NCBI GenBank assembly: GCA_036389255.1
Contig: DASVQI010000006.1
Span: forward strand, 186,001-250,000
DNA length: 64,000 nt
From: JACVRN01 sp036389255
GTDB lineage: Bacteria > Acidobacteriota > Blastocatellia > Pyrinomonadales > Pyrinomonadaceae
Reading direction: 5' to 3'
The notes under the pieces were generated by a model, which worked only from the letters and a program-made list of their open reading frames with translations, was not told the DNA's origin and made no database searches. Below are positions 40,733-49,463 of this stretch, piece by piece (positions within the stretch are counted from its first letter, which is position 1; each line of letters starts with the position of its first letter). A program made the position numbers and the translations under genes.

Positions 40733-41648
40733 GCGCCCGTCGAACTTCAGTCGCTAAGTTGTCCGTTTCGGAACTCGGTGCCGCGACCTTTTCCAAATAC
40801 CAATACCGTCCGGCGGGTAAGGGTTTGCTGAGAACTGCGGCGGCCCTCTGGGCCGGGGCGGTGTTAAATCTCGCCACTACACCAGCCCCGGCTTTCGCGG
40901 TGGCAAAGTCGCGTGCGCGCTGCTCTACGGCGCTTCGTTCCGGCGCTTCCATCTCCTCAAGATGCAATCTTATTCTCTCGCTCAGCCGCTCATACAACGC
41001 ACGGCTCGTCACCATCACGTGTCTGCCGGGCGCGCCTATCAGCGCGAGGTCGAAGGGGAGGTCTACCAGACGCGCCTCCGGGAAGAGCTTGCTGCGTAAC
41101 GTGGTCATAACAGAAGCCACGTCCGCTTCGTTGACTGCAAACGGCGCGATAGCATCAATCAGCATCTGTGGTAAGTTCAGAGCAGCGAAACCGAACTTCT
41201 CCATAAACCCTGTTATCCCGGGCGAGGGCACATGCGGAAGCAGATAGTCGGATAGGACAACTATCTTTTTTTCCAATTCAGCGCCACGCAGATTCTCCAG
41301 CCAAGTACCCATCAGTACCTGTGATAAATCTCGCGCGTGCTCGTGACATTCCGCTTCGTCAGGCGGCGGAAGCGCCTCGCTCAAGCTTATCTGTAACTCA
41401 TTGAGCAACCGCTTTTCATCGAGATTCTCTAAAAAAGCAGCATCCTCTGCGAACGCCTCGAGCGTACGTTTCGCCTCCTCAGTGAGAACCTCTGCGCCCG
41501 TGGCGGCAGTCTCTCGAATTAAAGCTACCTGAACTATAGGGAACGCGACCTCCTCCGCCAATTGACAAAGGTGGTCGAACCGCTCCGCGTCACGTTCAAC
41601 CTCTTCCGGGCGATGTAACAAATGAGGGGGTATCGGAGTTCTCGACAC
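40719..41648 (-). CDS. Unknown protein convergent with the phosphoesterase
   Basis: I cannot place this 309-residue protein. It is mostly helical and acidic in the first 150 residues and shows no signal peptide. A mixed segment (DLPFDLALIGAPGRHVMVTS) could be a small alpha/beta core; a helical, Ala-rich region follows. Its 3' end overlaps the phosphoesterase gene, so the two genes and the sigma-like factor may travel as one accessory unit. Any functional link is inference. Confidence 0.55.
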   Translation of the reverse strand: MSRTPIPPHLLHRPEEVERDAERFDHLCQLAEEVAFPIVQVALIRETAATGAEVLTEEAKRTLEAFAEDAAFLENLDEKRLLNELQISLSEALPPPDEAECHEHARDLSQVLMGTWLENLRGAELEKKIVVLSDYLLPHVPSPGITGFMEKFGFAALNLPQMLIDAIAPFAVNEADVASVMTTLRSKLFPEARLVDLPFDLALIGAPGRHVMVTSRALYERLSERIRLHLEEMEAPERSAVEQRARDFATAKAGAGVVARFNTAPAQRAAAVLSKPLPAGRYWYLEKVAAPSSETDNLATEVRRALSVP

Positions 41649-41841
41649 ATGATGCTCCTTTCGAAGGAATAGTCTTAGAGCCTAGAATCGGAGTAACATT
41701 CTACTGAGTTACTACTCCCTCCAATTCTAATATCGTTGAGCCGGAGAAGTTGTGACATCAGAAAATTCAGGAAATTATCCTTCCAGAACGGCGCTCGGAT
41801 ACAGGCCGCGAGGACTGGCGGCCCTCATATTTTAAGCGTGC

Positions 41842-42387
41842 TCAGTCATGGCGTCTGAAATGGACGAAGTGCGGCTTGTGTTTCTCGGCCAGCTCCTGCG
41901 GGACGAGGTGTTTGCTGAACTTCCAAATAAAATCCATCTCCATGTGAATAGTCGTCAGGGCAAGCCTCGCCTCGAATATGAGCAGCACGCTGCCGTAGAA
42001 GAGAAAGCACGCGCCAATCAGGCCCGTGACAATCGGAATCCAGTGATAACGCGCCCCTGAAACCGCCACTACTCCAATGGCCACGCTGGTCGCCACGAAG
42101 ATGCCCACGGCCACGTAGAAGATGACCATGCAGCGTTGCAGTAGCCGCGCGCGGCTCGTCAGCTTATCCAGTTGGCCGAAGATGACCATGCGGCGCTCCT
42201 CGTAAAGCGCTATCTCCTGCCCGGCGGCGGCCAGCTCTTCCAGCCTGTCGGAAAGGGAGCGCACGCGGTCTACCACCCGGCCTAGTCGCGTGGAGGTGGA
42301 GAGAAGCATGGTGCCGCAGGCAGAGATGAGCACGGCAGGCGTAATCATGGCCGTCAGGACTGCTAAGGCTGATGAAAGTGCTTCCAT
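41842..42387 (-). CDS. DUF2721 family membrane protein
   Basis: This 181-residue protein has an N-terminal hydrophobic helix (TAMITPAVLISACGTMLLS), the family segment STRLGRVVDRVRSLSDRLEEL, then two further membrane helices (about 88-112 and 118-140). The C-terminal part is charged. This is the layout of the DUF2721 family of uncharacterised inner-membrane proteins. It is divergent from the Gly-rich protein gene. Confidence 0.82.
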   Translation of the reverse strand: MEALSSALAVLTAMITPAVLISACGTMLLSTSTRLGRVVDRVRSLSDRLEELAAAGQEIALYEERRMVIFGQLDKLTSRARLLQRCMVIFYVAVGIFVATSVAIGVVAVSGARYHWIPIVTGLIGACFLFYGSVLLIFEARLALTTIHMEMDFIWKFSKHLVPQELAEKHKPHFVHFRRHD

Positions 42388-42611
42388 ATCTCGTACTGAT
42401 GCTTTCAGCTATTTATACGGGAGCAGATGGGCCGAGGGCAACCCGTCCCTGAAGCAGTCCGGGAAAAAATTCTTTCGTCATAAGAAAGAATGAGAGCCAA
42501 AGGCCGCGCAAAGTATGTTATTCTCCGCGCCAAATAACGCGATTCTTTTGTACGTCAGTCCAACCTCAAAACAACAGGGGAACTTTCCCTCTTTGAAAAG
42601 GAGCAGATCAG

Positions 42612-43766
42612 ATGTCTGAACAAGGTGATGGTACAAATAGAGATGAGCGAGACACCGGCGGCGGCTCTGACGACCGAGACAGGGGTTCGGGAGGCGGCGG
42701 TGGCTACGATGAGAGCGCGGCGGAAAGTTCTGGAATAGGTGAGCGCTCTACGGGCGGCGGTGGCGAAGAAGGTCGCGGCGGCCAAGCTATAGGACGCGCA
42801 ACCGGAATCGGCGCGGGTATGGGCGACGAAGGCGGAGCCGATGCTGGCGGCGGCGGTGGCGGCGCTGATGGCGGAACCGGCGGTGGGGGCGGCGGCGGTG
42901 GTCGTGGCGGGCGCAACGCCAAGGGCTTCCCCGGCACAGGCTCAGGCACAACCGAAGGCTCAGGCATAGGCGAGAACAAGTCCGTAGGCGGCGGCGGTGG
43001 CTCAGGGGCCGGTGGCGGCTCGAAGAAGGGCGGCGGAGCCTCTAAAGGCGGCGGAGCCTCCAAGGGCGGCGGCAGGTCTGGAGCCAGCAAGGGCGGCGGC
43101 ACAGCCGGTGGAGGTGGTGGAACCGGTGGCGGCGGCGGTCGCGGTGGCGGCTCAAAGAGCGGCGGAGGCTCTTCTTCGGGTGGACGCTCTTCGGGCGGCG
43201 GCGCTTCCAAGGGAGCTGCTAAGACGGGCGGCAATGCCGGCGGCGGACGCGGAAGCGCAGGCGGTGGAACCAATAAGGGCGGAGGCAAGAAAGCCAAGGC
43301 TTCCAAGGCTGGCTCCAAGGGCTCTACCAAGGGCGGAGCAGGTAAGGGCGGCTCACGCGGGACGGGCGGCGGTGGCCGTGCTACTTCCGGCGGGCGCGGC
43401 GGCACTAGCGGCACTGGCCGTAGCGGCGGCGGCGCAAGCGGTGGCCGTGGCGGAGCAACAGGCGGGCGCGGGGGCGGCGGCGGCGCGGCCAAAGGCGGAG
43501 CCGGTAGAGGCGGCGCAGGTGGCGGCTCGGGCTCGAAGAAGGGCGGCGGCGCTGGCAAAGGTGGCGGCTCACGCTCCGGCGGTAAGGGCGGCGGCTCTAA
43601 GGGCGCAAGAGGCGGTGCGGGTAAGGGCGGCGGTGGCTCTTCACGCGGCGGCGGCAGTGGTAGCGGCGGCGGTCGCGGTGGCGGACGCTCGGGCGGAGGC
43701 CGTGGCGGCTCAGGCGGCGGAGGACGCGGCGGCTCGAAGGGTGGTTCTAAAAGTAGGGGCCGCTAA
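42612..43766 (+). CDS. Gly-rich low-complexity protein (possible frameshift near the end)
   Basis: This 384-residue protein is mainly Gly with Ser, Lys, Arg and Ala, in units such as GGGASKGGG, GGRGG and GSKKGGG. RGG/KGG-type low complexity is seen in nucleic-acid-binding or phase-separating proteins. A strong AAAGGAG precedes the ATG. It ends at 43764-43766, but the +1 frame continues with an ordered tail (ASNAGKGLAVSVAEAVGRGA then KITNVLESLTG, KRRSG) to 43890. The true protein may therefore continue through a one-base shift near 43750. Function is unknown; natural frameshifting, mutation and sequencing error are all possible. Confidence 0.6.
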   Translation: MSEQGDGTNRDERDTGGGSDDRDRGSGGGGGYDESAAESSGIGERSTGGGGEEGRGGQAIGRATGIGAGMGDEGGADAGGGGGGADGGTGGGGGGGGRGGRNAKGFPGTGSGTTEGSGIGENKSVGGGGGSGAGGGSKKGGGASKGGGASKGGGRSGASKGGGTAGGGGGTGGGGGRGGGSKSGGGSSSGGRSSGGGASKGAAKTGGNAGGGRGSAGGGTNKGGGKKAKASKAGSKGSTKGGAGKGGSRGTGGGGRATSGGRGGTSGTGRSGGGASGGRGGATGGRGGGGGAAKGGAGRGGAGGGSGSKKGGGAGKGGGSRSGGKGGGSKGARGGAGKGGGGSSRGGGSGSGGGRGGGRSGGGRGGSGGGGRGGSKGGSKSRGR

Positions 43767-43913
43767 AGCGAGTAACGCCGGTAAGGGATTGGCCGTCAGC
43801 GTGGCTGAAGCTGTAGGACGCGGAGCAGCCAAAATCACGAACGTCCTTGAATCGCTTACGGGCACGGGCGGCAAGCGCCGCTCAGGCTAATCATCAAGCA
43901 CGAATCAAACCCT

Positions 43914-43959
43914 GTGAGGGGCCGCTTCCTCTTATTGATTACGGGAGGCGGCCTCTCAT
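43914..43959 (+). terminator. Imperfect terminator hairpin after the Gly-rich gene
   Basis: GTGAGGGGCCGCTTCCT (43914-43930) pairs with GGGAGGCGGCCTCTCAT (43943-43959) with a few mismatches, followed by CCTTT. It lies between the Gly-rich gene (including its possible tail) and the esterase gene. Confidence 0.5.
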
Positions 43960-43993
43960 CCTTTAAGCGACAGTTAAGAACACCCGAACACCT

Positions 43994-45001
43994 ATGAACC
44001 CGAAGGGACGAATAGCGGTCGAGAGCTTTGAGAGCGCGGTGCTTGGCAACAATCCTCTGGGCGACCCCGCAACGCGCGAGCTTTATCTCTATCTCCCGAC
44101 CGGTTACGACGGCGAGCCTGAGAGGCGCTATCCGGTCGTCTATTGCCTGACCGGCTTTACAGGGCGCGGGCAGATGCTTCTCAACACGCAGCCTTTCACA
44201 CCCGGCCTCGCGGAGCGCATGGATTCCCTGATTCAGCGCGGAGCAGTCACGGAAATGATAGTAGTGATGCCGGACTGCTTCACGCGGCTGGGCGGCTCGC
44301 AGTACATCAACTCCGCCGCCACCGGGCGCTACGAAGATTATCTAATCCGGGAGATAGTGCCTTTCGTGGACGCGCGCTTTCGGACTATACCGGAAGCGGG
44401 CTCGCGGGCGGTGATGGGTAAATCTTCGGGCGGCTACGGGGCGCTCGTTCACGCTATGCGCCACGCTGACGTCTTCGGCCTCGCGGCCTCGCATAGCGGC
44501 GACGCCTATTTCGAGTACTGCTACCCGCCCGACTTTATCAAGTACGTGCGAAAAATCGGCGCGGACGACCCGGCCGCTTTTCTGGAAAGATTCTGGCGCG
44601 AAGAGCGCAAGGATAAGGACGATATAACGCTGCTCAACGTGCTGGCCATGAGCGCCTGCTACTCGCCGGACGCGTCCCGGCCGCTAGGGCTTCGGCTGCC
44701 CTTCGACACGACGACGGGCGAGCTTATACAGGAAGTCTGGGCGAAATGGCTCGGGCACGACCCCGTGCGAATGGTAGAGCATTACAGAGAGGAGCTTCGC
44801 TCGCTGCGGCTGCTCTACGTTGACGCGGGGAGGCGGGACGAGTTCGCGCTCGACTTGGGCGCACGCATCTTGGCCGCGCGCCTCAAAGAGCATGACATAG
44901 CTTTCGTTCACGAGGAGTTTGACGACGGCCACTTCAACATCAGCTACCGCTACGACCGCTCGCTTGAGCTAATATCGAAGAGGTTTGAAGCCGTGGGTTG
45001 A
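43994..45001 (+). CDS. Esterase (alpha/beta hydrolase, esterase-D/enterochelin esterase-like)
   Basis: This 335-residue cytoplasmic protein has the nucleophile elbow GKSSGG (142-147, Ser144) and the family segment RYPVVYCLTGFTG near the oxyanion hole. The C-terminal FDDGHFNISYRYD supplies an Asp/His pair for the triad. Related enzymes cleave small esters such as S-formylglutathione or siderophore esters. The precise substrate is unknown. It has no export signal. Confidence 0.85.
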   Translation: MNPKGRIAVESFESAVLGNNPLGDPATRELYLYLPTGYDGEPERRYPVVYCLTGFTGRGQMLLNTQPFTPGLAERMDSLIQRGAVTEMIVVMPDCFTRLGGSQYINSAATGRYEDYLIREIVPFVDARFRTIPEAGSRAVMGKSSGGYGALVHAMRHADVFGLAASHSGDAYFEYCYPPDFIKYVRKIGADDPAAFLERFWREERKDKDDITLLNVLAMSACYSPDASRPLGLRLPFDTTTGELIQEVWAKWLGHDPVRMVEHYREELRSLRLLYVDAGRRDEFALDLGARILAARLKEHDIAFVHEEFDDGHFNISYRYDRSLELISKRFEAVG

Positions 45002-45056
45002 GGCGGGAAGATGAAAGCCTCTCTTATTGAGTCTACGGCTCGCGTACGCTTTCGGG

Positions 45057-45320
45057 CTAGCCTGCGGCCTCCTGCTCGAAATAGCTGAGCATCCTTCTGA
45101 CTACCTTCAGGCGGTCTTCCTCTGAGCAGGCGAAAAGCGCCTTGCGCTGCGGCGGGGCGTCCAAGTCTTTCAGCTTCTCCTCTATCCGCTCAAGCAGTTT
45201 CCGGGCGCGCTCTTCGTCACCCAGTTCGCCCCATTCGGGCAGGATGGCTAGCTGGCGATAATCCAGCTTCCAGTAATCGTATTCGCGCGGGTTTGATTGG
45301 CTGCTCTCGTTTTCCATCAT
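45057..45320 (-). CDS. Small acidic hypothetical protein
   Basis: This 87-residue protein is charged and helical (EERARKLLERIEEKLKDLDA, LKVVRRMLSYFEQEA) with no known motif. It starts 6 bases after the stop of the NTF2-like gene, so it is last in a minus-strand operon with it and the CocE-family hydrolase. Function is unknown. Confidence 0.55.
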   Translation of the reverse strand: MMENESSQSNPREYDYWKLDYRQLAILPEWGELGDEERARKLLERIEEKLKDLDAPPQRKALFACSEEDRLKVVRRMLSYFEQEAAG

Positions 45321-45326
45321 TTCGGC

Positions 45327-45734
45327 TCAGGGGTGCGTGACGGGACAGGACTGTACGGCGACAAGCTGCCAGCCCTCGTCACGCTTTGCGTAGACGTGAA
45401 GCGTGCGATAGATGCCTGAAATCTCCCGACCGCCGTAGAGCCACTTGCAATCGTCGCGGCAGCTTAAGACGGCCGTGTCGCCGTAGATGCGAACGTCAAC
45501 GCGGTCGCGGTTCATGTACTCGACGCGCAGCTCGCCCGATTCCACGTCGCTGACGAACTGCGCCTTGTCGTCGCCTTCGAGAGGGTGCGTGAAGACGCAG
45601 TCGTCCGCCATGATGCGGTTGAGAGTCGCGCCGTCACGACCCACTAGCGCGCGCACCCACTCTTCGTTCTTCTGCCTCAGCTCCTGCTCTACGCTGATGT
45701 GCGAAGCCGGTCTTTCGTCTTCAGCCTCGGCCAT
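45327..45734 (-). CDS. NTF2/SnoaL-like (DUF4440) protein
   Basis: This 135-residue protein has an SnoaL-like cone fold: an N-terminal helix (EQELRQKNEEWVRALVG), IMADDCVFTHP at the pocket entrance, YGDTAVLSCRDD and a closing YAKRDEGWQLVAVQSC. The family binds or isomerises small hydrophobic ligands, and many members have unknown ligands. It is downstream of the CocE-like hydrolase and upstream of the small acidic protein on the same strand. Confidence 0.85.
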   Translation of the reverse strand: MAEAEDERPASHISVEQELRQKNEEWVRALVGRDGATLNRIMADDCVFTHPLEGDDKAQFVSDVESGELRVEYMNRDRVDVRIYGDTAVLSCRDDCKWLYGGREISGIYRTLHVYAKRDEGWQLVAVQSCPVTHP

Positions 45735-45764
45735 AATCCTGAATAGCTCCTTCGTGCAGAATAG

Positions 45765-47666
45765 CTACTTTATAACAAACAGCTTCACTGCGGAACTCCG
45801 CGCGGGCGAATGATAGACGCGCTGGGTGGCGCGCTGAAAATCGCTCTCGGACGCTTCGTAGATGTTTACGAACTTCTGCGGGTTCCTGTCCACGAGCGGA
45901 AACCAAGTACTCTGGATTTGAATCATGATGCGGTGGCCTTTGAGGAAGGTGTGATTGATGTCGGGCATGTTGAAATCTATGCGCGTAGCCTGATTGGGCC
46001 GCATGGCTTCCGGCCTTGAAAAGCTGTTGCGGAAGCGAGCGCGGAACGGCTCGCCGCGCACCAACATCTGGTAGCCGCCCATTCGCACACCGGCGGGGTT
46101 CGGCTCATTGTCGGGCGCATTGTCCGGGTAAACGTCTATCACCTTGATTATGTAGTCGGAGTCCGTCCCGCTCGTGGAGACGAAGATGCTGACGGGAATA
46201 GGGCCTGCGACCGTGATGTCCGAGGTCAGAACATCCGTCTGGTAAGTCAGCACGTCGGCGCGGCGCGAGGCGAAGCGCTGGTCTTCAACCATGTATTCAC
46301 GCGTCATCCCTATGGCAGTGCCGTTGATGTATGGCACGGGCTGAGCCGGGTCGCTGGTGTATTCGTCAAACTCTCCGGACGAACTAGTTGACGGCGGCTG
46401 GAACGAGAGCTTTCCGTCCGGCTGTAGATAGAGCGAAGTCTCGCGCGCGTTGCGCGGCGGCCACGCAGGGTACTTTCTCCAACGGTTCGAGCCCGTCTCG
46501 AAGACGAAAGCTTCCGGCTGGTCGCGGTCGCACTTCTGTTTCAGCGCGCAGTTGAAGAAGGGAAGCTCAATCTCGGAGCGGTAGAACTCAGCCGTGTTCG
46601 AGCCAAAGCGTATGTCGCCAAGCAGATTGCCCAGCGCTCGCGCCCAGCCGCCGTGATACCACGGCCCCATGACGAGCACGTTGCGAGCGCGCGGGTTTGT
46701 CTTCTCAATCGCCTTGTAAGTTTCGAGCGCGCCGAACAGGTCTTCGGCGTCGAACCAGCCGCCCACGGTCATGATGGACGGATTCGCACCGATGTTCCGC
46801 AGGTACTGCAAAGTATTTCGTGCCTGCCACCACTCGTCGTAATTCGGGTGCTGCATCACCTCGTTCCAGAACGCAACGTCTCCCTTGAAGTACCTGCGGT
46901 CGGCGTTTGCGAGCGGCCCCAGCTCAAGAAAGAACTTGTAGCCGTCGGGCGTGCCGTGCTCGAAGGGCTGTCCCCATTCGGTTGTGGGCTGCGGGCGAGG
47001 TCGCCCGAAGTTGGCGTAGAAGTTGAAGGCGTGCGGCAGAAAGAAAGCCCCGTTGTGATGAAAATCGTCGCCTATGAACCAGTCTGCAATCGGAGCCTGC
47101 GGGCTCGCGGCGACCAGCGCCGGATGCGAGCCGACCAACCCTTCCGAAACGTAGAAGCCCGGATACGAGATGCCCCACATGCCGACTCGGCCGTTATTGT
47201 TTGGAACGTTCTTAACCAGCCAGTCAATCGTGTCGTAAGTATCCGTGCTCTCGTCCGTGTCGGTGTTGCCGTTCTTCCTCACCTTAATCGGTCGCACGTC
47301 AACGAACTGTCCTTCGGACATGAATCGCCCGCGCACGTCCTGATAGACGAAGATGAAGCCGTCTTCGGCAAAGAGCTGCGACGGCCCGACCACAGCCTTG
47401 TACTTGTCTTCGCCGTAAGGCCCGACGCTGTAGGGCGTGCGGTTCAGCATGATTGGATACTTCCTAGACGTATCGCGCGGCGCGTAGACCACAGTGAAGA
47501 GCTGCGTGCCGTCGCGCATCACAATCCTATGCTCTGTCTTCGTGTAATTGGCCTTAACGTCAAAGGTCTGTTGCTGAGCGCGAATTTCCGGGCAGAGGGC
47601 GCAAAGAAGCAGCCCCAGCCAGACTACGCTCACAAGCCTCGCTGCGATAGCCTTAAGTTGATTCAC
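45765..47666 (-). CDS. Secreted CocE/NonD-family hydrolase (X-Pro dipeptidyl-peptidase-like)
   Basis: This 633-residue protein has a signal peptide (to about residue 30, PEIRAQ). The alpha/beta-hydrolase core has S167 in GISYPG and the acidic/His triad partners later (GGWFDAEDLF, PWYHGGW). The C-terminal jelly-roll segment follows (about 430-620, PVSIFVSTSGTDSDYIIKV). CocE-type enzymes hydrolyse acyl or peptide bonds in the periplasm or outside. It overlaps the Mpo1-like gene by 4 bases. Confidence 0.92.
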   Translation of the reverse strand: MNQLKAIAARLVSVVWLGLLLCALCPEIRAQQQTFDVKANYTKTEHRIVMRDGTQLFTVVYAPRDTSRKYPIMLNRTPYSVGPYGEDKYKAVVGPSQLFAEDGFIFVYQDVRGRFMSEGQFVDVRPIKVRKNGNTDTDESTDTYDTIDWLVKNVPNNNGRVGMWGISYPGFYVSEGLVGSHPALVAASPQAPIADWFIGDDFHHNGAFFLPHAFNFYANFGRPRPQPTTEWGQPFEHGTPDGYKFFLELGPLANADRRYFKGDVAFWNEVMQHPNYDEWWQARNTLQYLRNIGANPSIMTVGGWFDAEDLFGALETYKAIEKTNPRARNVLVMGPWYHGGWARALGNLLGDIRFGSNTAEFYRSEIELPFFNCALKQKCDRDQPEAFVFETGSNRWRKYPAWPPRNARETSLYLQPDGKLSFQPPSTSSSGEFDEYTSDPAQPVPYINGTAIGMTREYMVEDQRFASRRADVLTYQTDVLTSDITVAGPIPVSIFVSTSGTDSDYIIKVIDVYPDNAPDNEPNPAGVRMGGYQMLVRGEPFRARFRNSFSRPEAMRPNQATRIDFNMPDINHTFLKGHRIMIQIQSTWFPLVDRNPQKFVNIYEASESDFQRATQRVYHSPARSSAVKLFVIK

Positions 47667-48022
47667 GGTTGAGCCTCCGTAGTGTTGTGCCCGGCGGCGG
47701 CCTTTGCCTCGATGCCGAGCCTGTCAATCTCTTGATACATGCGGCCCGTGAGCATCAGCCCAATCATCTTGTAATCGCCCATGAAAGACCATAGCGGGTG
47801 CTCGAACGTCGCGGGCTTGTTCCGCTCTATCAGAAAATGGCTGAGCCACGCCGCGCCGTAGCCGGGGACGAAGGCAACCGGCAGCCACTTCCACTTTCCT
47901 CTCGCCGCGAGAGCGACGGCGCAGGCCAGTCCGACGCCGGTTCCTATGGCGTGAAGCGTCCGCGTTGCGGGCTGGCTATGCTCCGCCACGTAATGCGGCC
48001 AGAACTCCTCAAAAGATTTCAT
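47663..48022 (-). CDS. Mpo1/DUF962 family membrane protein
   Basis: This 119-residue protein contains the family signatures FWPHYVAEHSQPATRTLHAIG, GYGAAWLSHFLIERNKPATF and HPLWSFMGDYKMIGLMLTGR, with conserved His residues likely binding iron. The yeast member Mpo1 is an Fe(II)-dependent dioxygenase in fatty acid alpha-oxidation; bacterial roles are unknown. Two membrane helices are present. It is coupled to the downstream CocE-like gene by a 4-base overlap. Confidence 0.88.
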   Translation of the reverse strand: MKSFEEFWPHYVAEHSQPATRTLHAIGTGVGLACAVALAARGKWKWLPVAFVPGYGAAWLSHFLIERNKPATFEHPLWSFMGDYKMIGLMLTGRMYQEIDRLGIEAKAAAGHNTTEAQP

Positions 48023-48038
48023 CTCAACCTCCGAAAAG

Positions 48039-48091
48039 CAGTGACGAGTGACAAGTTAAATCAGCTTCTTCCCGCCCGTCACTCGTCACTG
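48039..48091. repeat. Heptad-repeat hairpin between aldo/keto reductase and Mpo1-like genes
   Basis: CAGTGACGAGTGAC (48039-48052) and GTCACTCGTCACTG (48078-48091) are perfect 14-base inverted copies. The arms read as heptads AGTGACG AGTGACA and CGTCACT CGTCACT. The right arm overlaps the 3' end of the aldo/keto reductase gene. Confidence 0.7.
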
Positions 48092-49197
48092 TTCTTAAAC
48101 AGTCGCTGATAGTCTTCGGGCAGAGCGGGCGCTATGCGCGCCAGTTGAAGATTCTCTTCGACGTGTGCGACCCGGCTCATCCCTACGAGCGCGGTCGTGA
48201 TGCCGGGCGTGGAGCGCACGAACTGTATGGCGGTCTGAGCGTCCGTGGCGAGCGCTCCCAGTGGCTCGCGCACGTCTTCCGGAAGGTTGCGCGCGACCTT
48301 GCCCTGTAAGATGGAGGCGCTAGCGACGACCGTGATGCCGAGCGCGGTTGCCGCTTCTAACATAGAGACGCGCTCGCCGTTCAGTGATTGATTCTGAGAG
48401 ACGAGCGCTTCCGGCATGGCCAGATTGAAGGGAAGCTGCACGAAGCGGAAGCCGTGCGCTTCGCCGCCTACAGAGCGGGCAATCCCGGCCATGCGTTCGA
48501 GCGAGAGATGCCCGGGCCCGTCTTGCGCGGCGCGAAAGCCGTTCCACGTAGCAGCGCCGTACATGCGTATCCTGCCCGCCTGCCGCATCTGCTCGAACAT
48601 CTCGAAAGCGCGCGTGATGCGCTCGTCGAACTCCTCGCGCGAAACCTCCTGTAGCTGCGATTCGGGATTATGCACGTAGTAGACATCTATGGTTTCCAGC
48701 CCGAGGTTCCTGAGCGACTGGTTTATCTGGTGCTCAAGGTAACGCGGCGTCATGCAGTGGCTGCCCGCCACAAGGTCTGCGAAACTCGCCACGCCCGTCT
48801 CAACGAACGTCTCTTCAAAGTACCGGCGCGCGTCACGCGGCGGCTGGCCGTCGAAGGGTAAGTAGCCGCCCTTGGTGCAGATGAGAAGCTCGTCGCGCGA
48901 TGCGCGCCCCTGCTCTATCAACTGCGCGAGCGCAGCGCCGATTGAGCGCTCGCTTCTTTGAAAGCGATAGTTGGCGGCGGTGTCTATGACGTTGACGCCA
49001 AGCTCTACGGCTCGCACGACCGCTTCCGTGTAAGCCCTGTCGGTCTGCTCGTCCCATTTGCCCAGATAAGTTCCCAAGCCAATGGAAGAGAGCCACAGGT
49101 TCTGTTCATGACGAAAGTGATTCTCGTTCGCCCGCTCTTTGAGACGGTCACGATAGCGCTCCGTCCCTTCTCTTGTCGCCCGGCCTTGCAGAGACAT
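48079..49197 (-). CDS. Aldo/keto reductase
   Basis: This 372-residue NAD(P)H-dependent oxidoreductase has the barrel signatures GLGTYLGKWDEQ, VIDTAANYRF (catalytic Asp and Tyr), ICTKGGYLP (Lys) and VYYVHNPES (His), completing the tetrad. The substrate is unknown. It has an N-terminal extension of about 30 charged residues before the barrel, so the true start could be later. It lies upstream of the Mpo1-like gene on the same strand. Confidence 0.9.
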   Translation of the reverse strand: MSLQGRATREGTERYRDRLKERANENHFRHEQNLWLSSIGLGTYLGKWDEQTDRAYTEAVVRAVELGVNVIDTAANYRFQRSERSIGAALAQLIEQGRASRDELLICTKGGYLPFDGQPPRDARRYFEETFVETGVASFADLVAGSHCMTPRYLEHQINQSLRNLGLETIDVYYVHNPESQLQEVSREEFDERITRAFEMFEQMRQAGRIRMYGAATWNGFRAAQDGPGHLSLERMAGIARSVGGEAHGFRFVQLPFNLAMPEALVSQNQSLNGERVSMLEAATALGITVVASASILQGKVARNLPEDVREPLGALATDAQTAIQFVRSTPGITTALVGMSRVAHVEENLQLARIAPALPEDYQRLFKNSDE

Positions 49198-49463
49198 TTA
49201 AGGCTTCTCCCCCTATTTGCTCTCGACTCTCTCCCGCCTGTTACCCTCGCCCGTCTACGGCATCACTCCTGAGAGATTCGGTTTTGAATTCGGAATTGTT
49301 TTGACGCAACTATACAGCGAGAAGAGAAAAGTAAAAAGGCAGGGCGGGTGACTGGTGTCGGGGGCAGGGTTTCGGATAAAGGAAACACAACTTGCTTTTC
49401 TTTTACACGGCACCCGCTTAGCTTTTTCCTTCTTCGACGTTGTGTTAAAAAAGCAGAAGATAA

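Noticed and set aside
42704..43558. Long Pro-rich minus-strand frame opposite the Gly-rich gene
   Set aside because: It is the complement of Gly codons (GGC/GCC), with no ribosome site and no independent features; a composition shadow.
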